Assembly: GCA_002420235.1 (NCBI GenBank)
Contig: DIHQ01000164.1
Location: 3,102 to 11,676, forward strand
Direction of reading: 5' to 3'
DNA: 8,575 nucleotides
From: Flavobacteriales bacterium UBA5692
GTDB taxonomy: Bacteria > Bacteroidota > Bacteroidia > Flavobacteriales_D > Sanyastnellaceae
Shown here: one piece after another, positions 6,351-8,575 of the stretch
Layout of the letters: each line of letters opens with the position of its first letter
Position numbering within the stretch: the stretch's first letter is position 1
Notes under the pieces: generated by a model
What the model was told of the DNA's origin: nothing
Database searches by the model: none
Seen by the model: the letters and a program-made list of their open reading frames with translations, nothing else
Translations under genes and position numbers: made by a program

Positions 6351-7157
6351 TTGCACCGCGTTCACCTCGCCTCTGATTTGCACCTCGGTGCACCTGATGC
6401 AGTCCTCAGCCGCAAGCGCGAACTGCACTTTGTTGGTTGGCTCGAAGATTCCGCGGCTGGTAACAACCACGCAGATGAAGGACCGGCCACTGAAATCCAC
6501 CTCGTGGGAGACACCTTTGACTTTTGGCACGAATACAAGCACGCGGTTCCAAAAGGCGGCACACGGCTGCTCGGCGCCATTGCTAGGGTAGTAGACAGCG
6601 GAATTCCAATGCACTACCACACCGGCAATCACGACCTCTGGACCTACGGATACCTTGAACAGGAATTAGGAGTGCAGCTACACCGTGATCCCATAATCAG
6701 GAATTACGATGGGCTGAACTGCATGATCGGCCACGGCGATGGGCTTGGCCCGGGTGATTACGGATACAAGCGCATAAAGAAGGTTTTCACTTCACCCCTC
6801 TTGCAATGGGCCTTTCGCTGGATTCACCCCGACTGCGGAATCCCAGTAGCGAATTACCTGTCTAGAAATAGCCGAGCTAGAGGCGGAAAAGAAGAAATCA
6901 TCTTTCAATCACCCGAAGACGAATGGCTCTGGTTGTACAGTAAAGAAGTCCTGAAAACGCAGGACATCGATTGTTTTATTTTCGGTCACCGGCATATGCC
7001 CTTGGACCTCGAGATTCCACGTCCTTTAACCTCGTCCAAATCGAACCCTGCACGGTACATCAATCTAGGCGACTGGATTCAGTATTTTACATGTGGCAAA
7101 GTCATAAACGGTCAAGCCTCACTCCTATATCACCAAAAACCGCATACTTCACTCTGA
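6351..7157 (+). CDS. lpxH: UDP-2,3-diacylglucosamine diphosphatase (LpxH-type metallophosphoesterase), TTG start
   Basis: LpxH hydrolyses UDP-2,3-diacylglucosamine to lipid X plus UMP, a peripheral-membrane step two reactions before LpxK. The 268-residue protein carries the calcineurin-like metallophosphoesterase motifs: SDLHLG (8-13; D9, H11), VGDTFDFW (52-59; D54), TGNHDLW (91-97; N93, H94), GHGDG (127-131; H128) and FGHRH (211-215; H213, H215), plus the family-type NLGDWI (238-243). All expected metal ligands are present. The start is fixed by geometry: an in-frame TAA, the stop of the upstream gene, ends at 6341, and TTG at 6351 is the only plausible start codon before the SDLHLG motif. 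The gene is 9 bp behind the thioredoxin lipoprotein and ends before a strong terminator. Some Bacteroidota relatives are annotated only as metallophosphoesterase; the neighbouring lpxK supports the LpxH assignment. Confidence 0.88.
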   Translation: MHRVHLASDLHLGAPDAVLSRKRELHFVGWLEDSAAGNNHADEGPATEIHLVGDTFDFWHEYKHAVPKGGTRLLGAIARVVDSGIPMHYHTGNHDLWTYGYLEQELGVQLHRDPIIRNYDGLNCMIGHGDGLGPGDYGYKRIKKVFTSPLLQWAFRWIHPDCGIPVANYLSRNSRARGGKEEIIFQSPEDEWLWLYSKEVLKTQDIDCFIFGHRHMPLDLEIPRPLTSSKSNPARYINLGDWIQYFTCGKVINGQASLLYHQKPHTSL

Positions 7158-7161
7158 AACA

Positions 7162-7193
7162 AAAAATCCCTAGCCTCGAAGCCAGGGATTTTT
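7162..7193. terminator. Bidirectional intrinsic terminator between lpxH-type and T9SS cargo genes
   Basis: AAAAATCCCT (7162-7171) pairs perfectly with AGGGATTTTT (7184-7193), with a further GC/GC pairing inside after one mismatch. The symmetric A-run and T-run allow termination of both the lpxK operon transcript and the convergent minus-strand gene. It lies entirely within the 54-bp gap between the two stop codons. Confidence 0.88.
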
Positions 7194-7211
7194 CATTGTA
7201 TTGATATTACC

Positions 7212-8575
7212 TCAATGGCGGACCATGAATTTTGTGGTCTCTTGAAATTGACCATTGACCAGACGTACAATATACTGTCCATTGGGCAGCAGGCTCGCAT
7301 CCACGAGCAGTGGGCCACCGACATAGCCAGTTACTGATCGGTCTACAGCTAGGCGACCGGAAAGGTCGAAAACTTGCAGCTGGAAGTCTCCTTTCATGGC
7401 ATTTGACTGAATTCTGAAGTTTGCGTCGCTCACGGGATTAGGGTAAACCAACAAGCCTGACACCTGTTCGGCTAGTTCTTGATCAAGGTCTTCAATATCT
7501 AAGAATAAATCGGAACGAAATATACCTCGTCCATGCGTCGCCGCATAAATGGCACCTTGATTCGAAGGATTAATCCACGGAGACGCGCCACGCCATTGTT
7601 GCTTCAAGTCAAATACCGGAGCGGTGGCTTGGTCAGGTGCTGAAGCCATATTTTGGTTCGCCATGACCCATTCGTCGCCACCATTATCAGTAGCAAATAT
7701 GCCATATTCAGTTCCAATCAAAATGGTCTGACCAGATGCATCCATTGCATCAATCACAACGTCATAGCACGGCATTTTGCTAAGGCCACTGACATTCCAG
7801 ATGTTTGTCCAATCGACATCTTCATCCAACGCATTGAAAGTTTCTTGTACTTTGCCGGAGGAGACATTTCCATAACCTCCCACCGTGATGACCACGTGGT
7901 TTGGATTGTTGGGGTCAACAGAAATACCGGTTATCGCTGCTCCCACAGTTTGGATAAGTTTACCCATATTCGACGGAACGTCATCTTGGGTGTAAATGTC
8001 CTCCATGCCTGAAAAACGATACAGTTTACCGTCCCAACCACTCACGAACATGTGATTTCCTGCTTCTGGCTCTACGTTCACTGTAAACTCAACTGCTTTG
8101 GTTCCAGTACCAGCCGGTGCGTTCCCCAATCGAATCCATTCGGGTGTTGTATTGAAGTTCAGACCGTCACGTGTCATCCAAATGCCGTTGCCTCCATTAA
8201 ACCCTGCAATTGTCATGGTGGTATATGGATCGCGTACCTTCAGACGGCCTGGAATATCATATAACGTGTCTGCAGCGTGAACATAAACAGTATCGCAAAT
8301 CTCCATCACATCGTAGACGTCCACATCAACGAATGTTGTATCATAACCAACAGTATTGAAAACCCATTCTTCCCATTCTTCAACGTACGCAGAATCAATT
8401 ATTGGCGTGATGTCTGTAATAACTGATTCAGTACCTGTCATGATGCTATCGCTGTAACAATCCAATTGTTCAACAGCTTCTTGGGGGTCTAACCAAAAGT
8501 ATTCAGGGTCTTCACTTAAGGGTGATCCAAGTACGCGCTCTGGACGTACAATCATATCATAATATGGAAGCTCCA
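7212..8575 (-). CDS. Secreted T9SS cargo with BNR/Asp-box-like propeller and type A sorting domain (5' end outside window)
   Basis: The minus-strand frame is open to the window edge (six codons precede the ATG at 8555), so only the C-terminal 453 or so residues are visible. The last 80 residues form a T9SS type A sorting domain: VYPNPVSD (YPNP at 7434-7445), then FQLQVFDLSGRLAV, LLVDASLLPNGQYIVRLVNG and the end KFMVRH. This domain directs export across the outer membrane and is normally cleaved and replaced by surface attachment or release. Upstream, an Asp-box-like unit (ATDNGGDEW, about 7668-7694), GIFRSD preceded by YAATHGRG (about 7515-7555), and WMTRDGLNF suggest a sortilin/BNR-type beta-propeller. 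The section encoded at about 8250-8500 is acidic and rich in Asp, Thr, Val and Tyr. The catalytic or binding role is unknown; relatives are often called glycosyl hydrolase or hypothetical without evidence. A convergent terminator at 7162-7193 follows its stop. Confidence 0.88.
   Translation of the reverse strand, partial: ELPYYDMIVRPERVLGSPLSEDPEYFWLDPQEAVEQLDCYSDSIMTGTESVITDITPIIDSAYVEEWEEWVFNTVGYDTTFVDVDVYDVMEICDTVYVHAADTLYDIPGRLKVRDPYTTMTIAGFNGGNGIWMTRDGLNFNTTPEWIRLGNAPAGTGTKAVEFTVNVEPEAGNHMFVSGWDGKLYRFSGMEDIYTQDDVPSNMGKLIQTVGAAITGISVDPNNPNHVVITVGGYGNVSSGKVQETFNALDEDVDWTNIWNVSGLSKMPCYDVVIDAMDASGQTILIGTEYGIFATDNGGDEWVMANQNMASAPDQATAPVFDLKQQWRGASPWINPSNQGAIYAATHGRGIFRSDLFLDIEDLDQELAEQVSGLLVYPNPVSDANFRIQSNAMKGDFQLQVFDLSGRLAVDRSVTGYVGGPLLVDASLLPNGQYIVRLVNGQFQETTKFMVRH

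Noticed and set aside
6350..6391. Direct repeat TTTGCACC (6350-6357 and 6377-6384) and a small GCAC/GTGC hairpin near the lpxH start
   Set aside because: The second copy encodes the invariant DLHLG motif and the repeat is only 8 bp, so chance plus coding constraint explains it.
6258..6632. A 124-codon minus-strand open frame across the lipoprotein/lpxH junction
   Set aside because: It overlaps the thioredoxin C terminus and the LpxH metal-binding motifs, both clearly coding on the plus strand; no motif is seen in its product.
8553..8555. ATG at 8555 (minus strand) as the start of the T9SS cargo gene
   Set aside because: The frame remains open to the window edge with six more codons, the codons after it encode no signal peptide, and a T9SS cargo needs one; the start must lie outside the window.
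1..8575. CRISPR arrays, tRNA or rRNA genes, insertion sequences, prophage or defence genes
   Set aside because: I saw no regularly spaced repeats, tRNA-like cloverleaf, transposase or phage motifs; nearly all the window is accounted for by the seven coding genes.

Overview
The window reads as chromosomal housekeeping DNA from a member of the Bacteroidota, most likely a marine-type flavobacterium-like lineage. Four things point there: a type IX secretion (T9SS) type A sorting domain on the gene at the right edge, an OmpP1/FadL-like barrel preceded by an Asn/Ser/Arg-rich protein, a DUF4369-thioredoxin lipoprotein, and starts without Shine-Dalgarno sequences but with matches to the Bacteroidota -7 box (TAnnTTTG). 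The lineage is inferred from gene content only.

Layout. (1) 1-1964, plus strand: the 3' end of a low-complexity, SR-rich protein gene, then an OmpP1/FadL/TodX-type outer-membrane protein whose ATG overlaps the upstream stop (ATGA). (2) 1997-3924, minus strand: a two-gene operon, nif3-like (dinuclear-metal protein with a central inserted domain) followed by a coiled-coil protein of the COG1579 C4 zinc-ribbon family. (3) 3970-7157, plus strand: lpxK, a DUF4369/TlpA-like thioredoxin lipoprotein, and an LpxH-type metallophosphoesterase with a TTG start. LpxH and LpxK act at two steps of lipid A assembly, so this is an envelope-biogenesis operon. (4) 7212-8575, minus strand: the C-terminal part of a large secreted T9SS cargo with BNR/Asp-box-like beta-propeller sequence.

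Boundaries are compact. The two convergent junctions carry hairpins: a strong bidirectional terminator at 7162-7193, and a hairpin at 1920-1955 that is embedded in the last codons of the ompP1-like gene. The single divergent junction (3925-3969) is 45 bp. No gap without a gene exceeds about 55 bp. I see no tRNA, rRNA, CRISPR array, insertion sequence or prophage.

The most notable observation is that the zinc-ribbon family protein at 1997-2797 keeps the family's C-terminal signature but has lost all four zinc-ligand cysteines (Ser, Ser, Asp, Ser). A second is that three gene starts have a -7-box-like octamer exactly 4 nt before the ATG, which could mean leaderless transcripts. I found no convincing new multi-gene system; this is mainly a conserved core-genome region.
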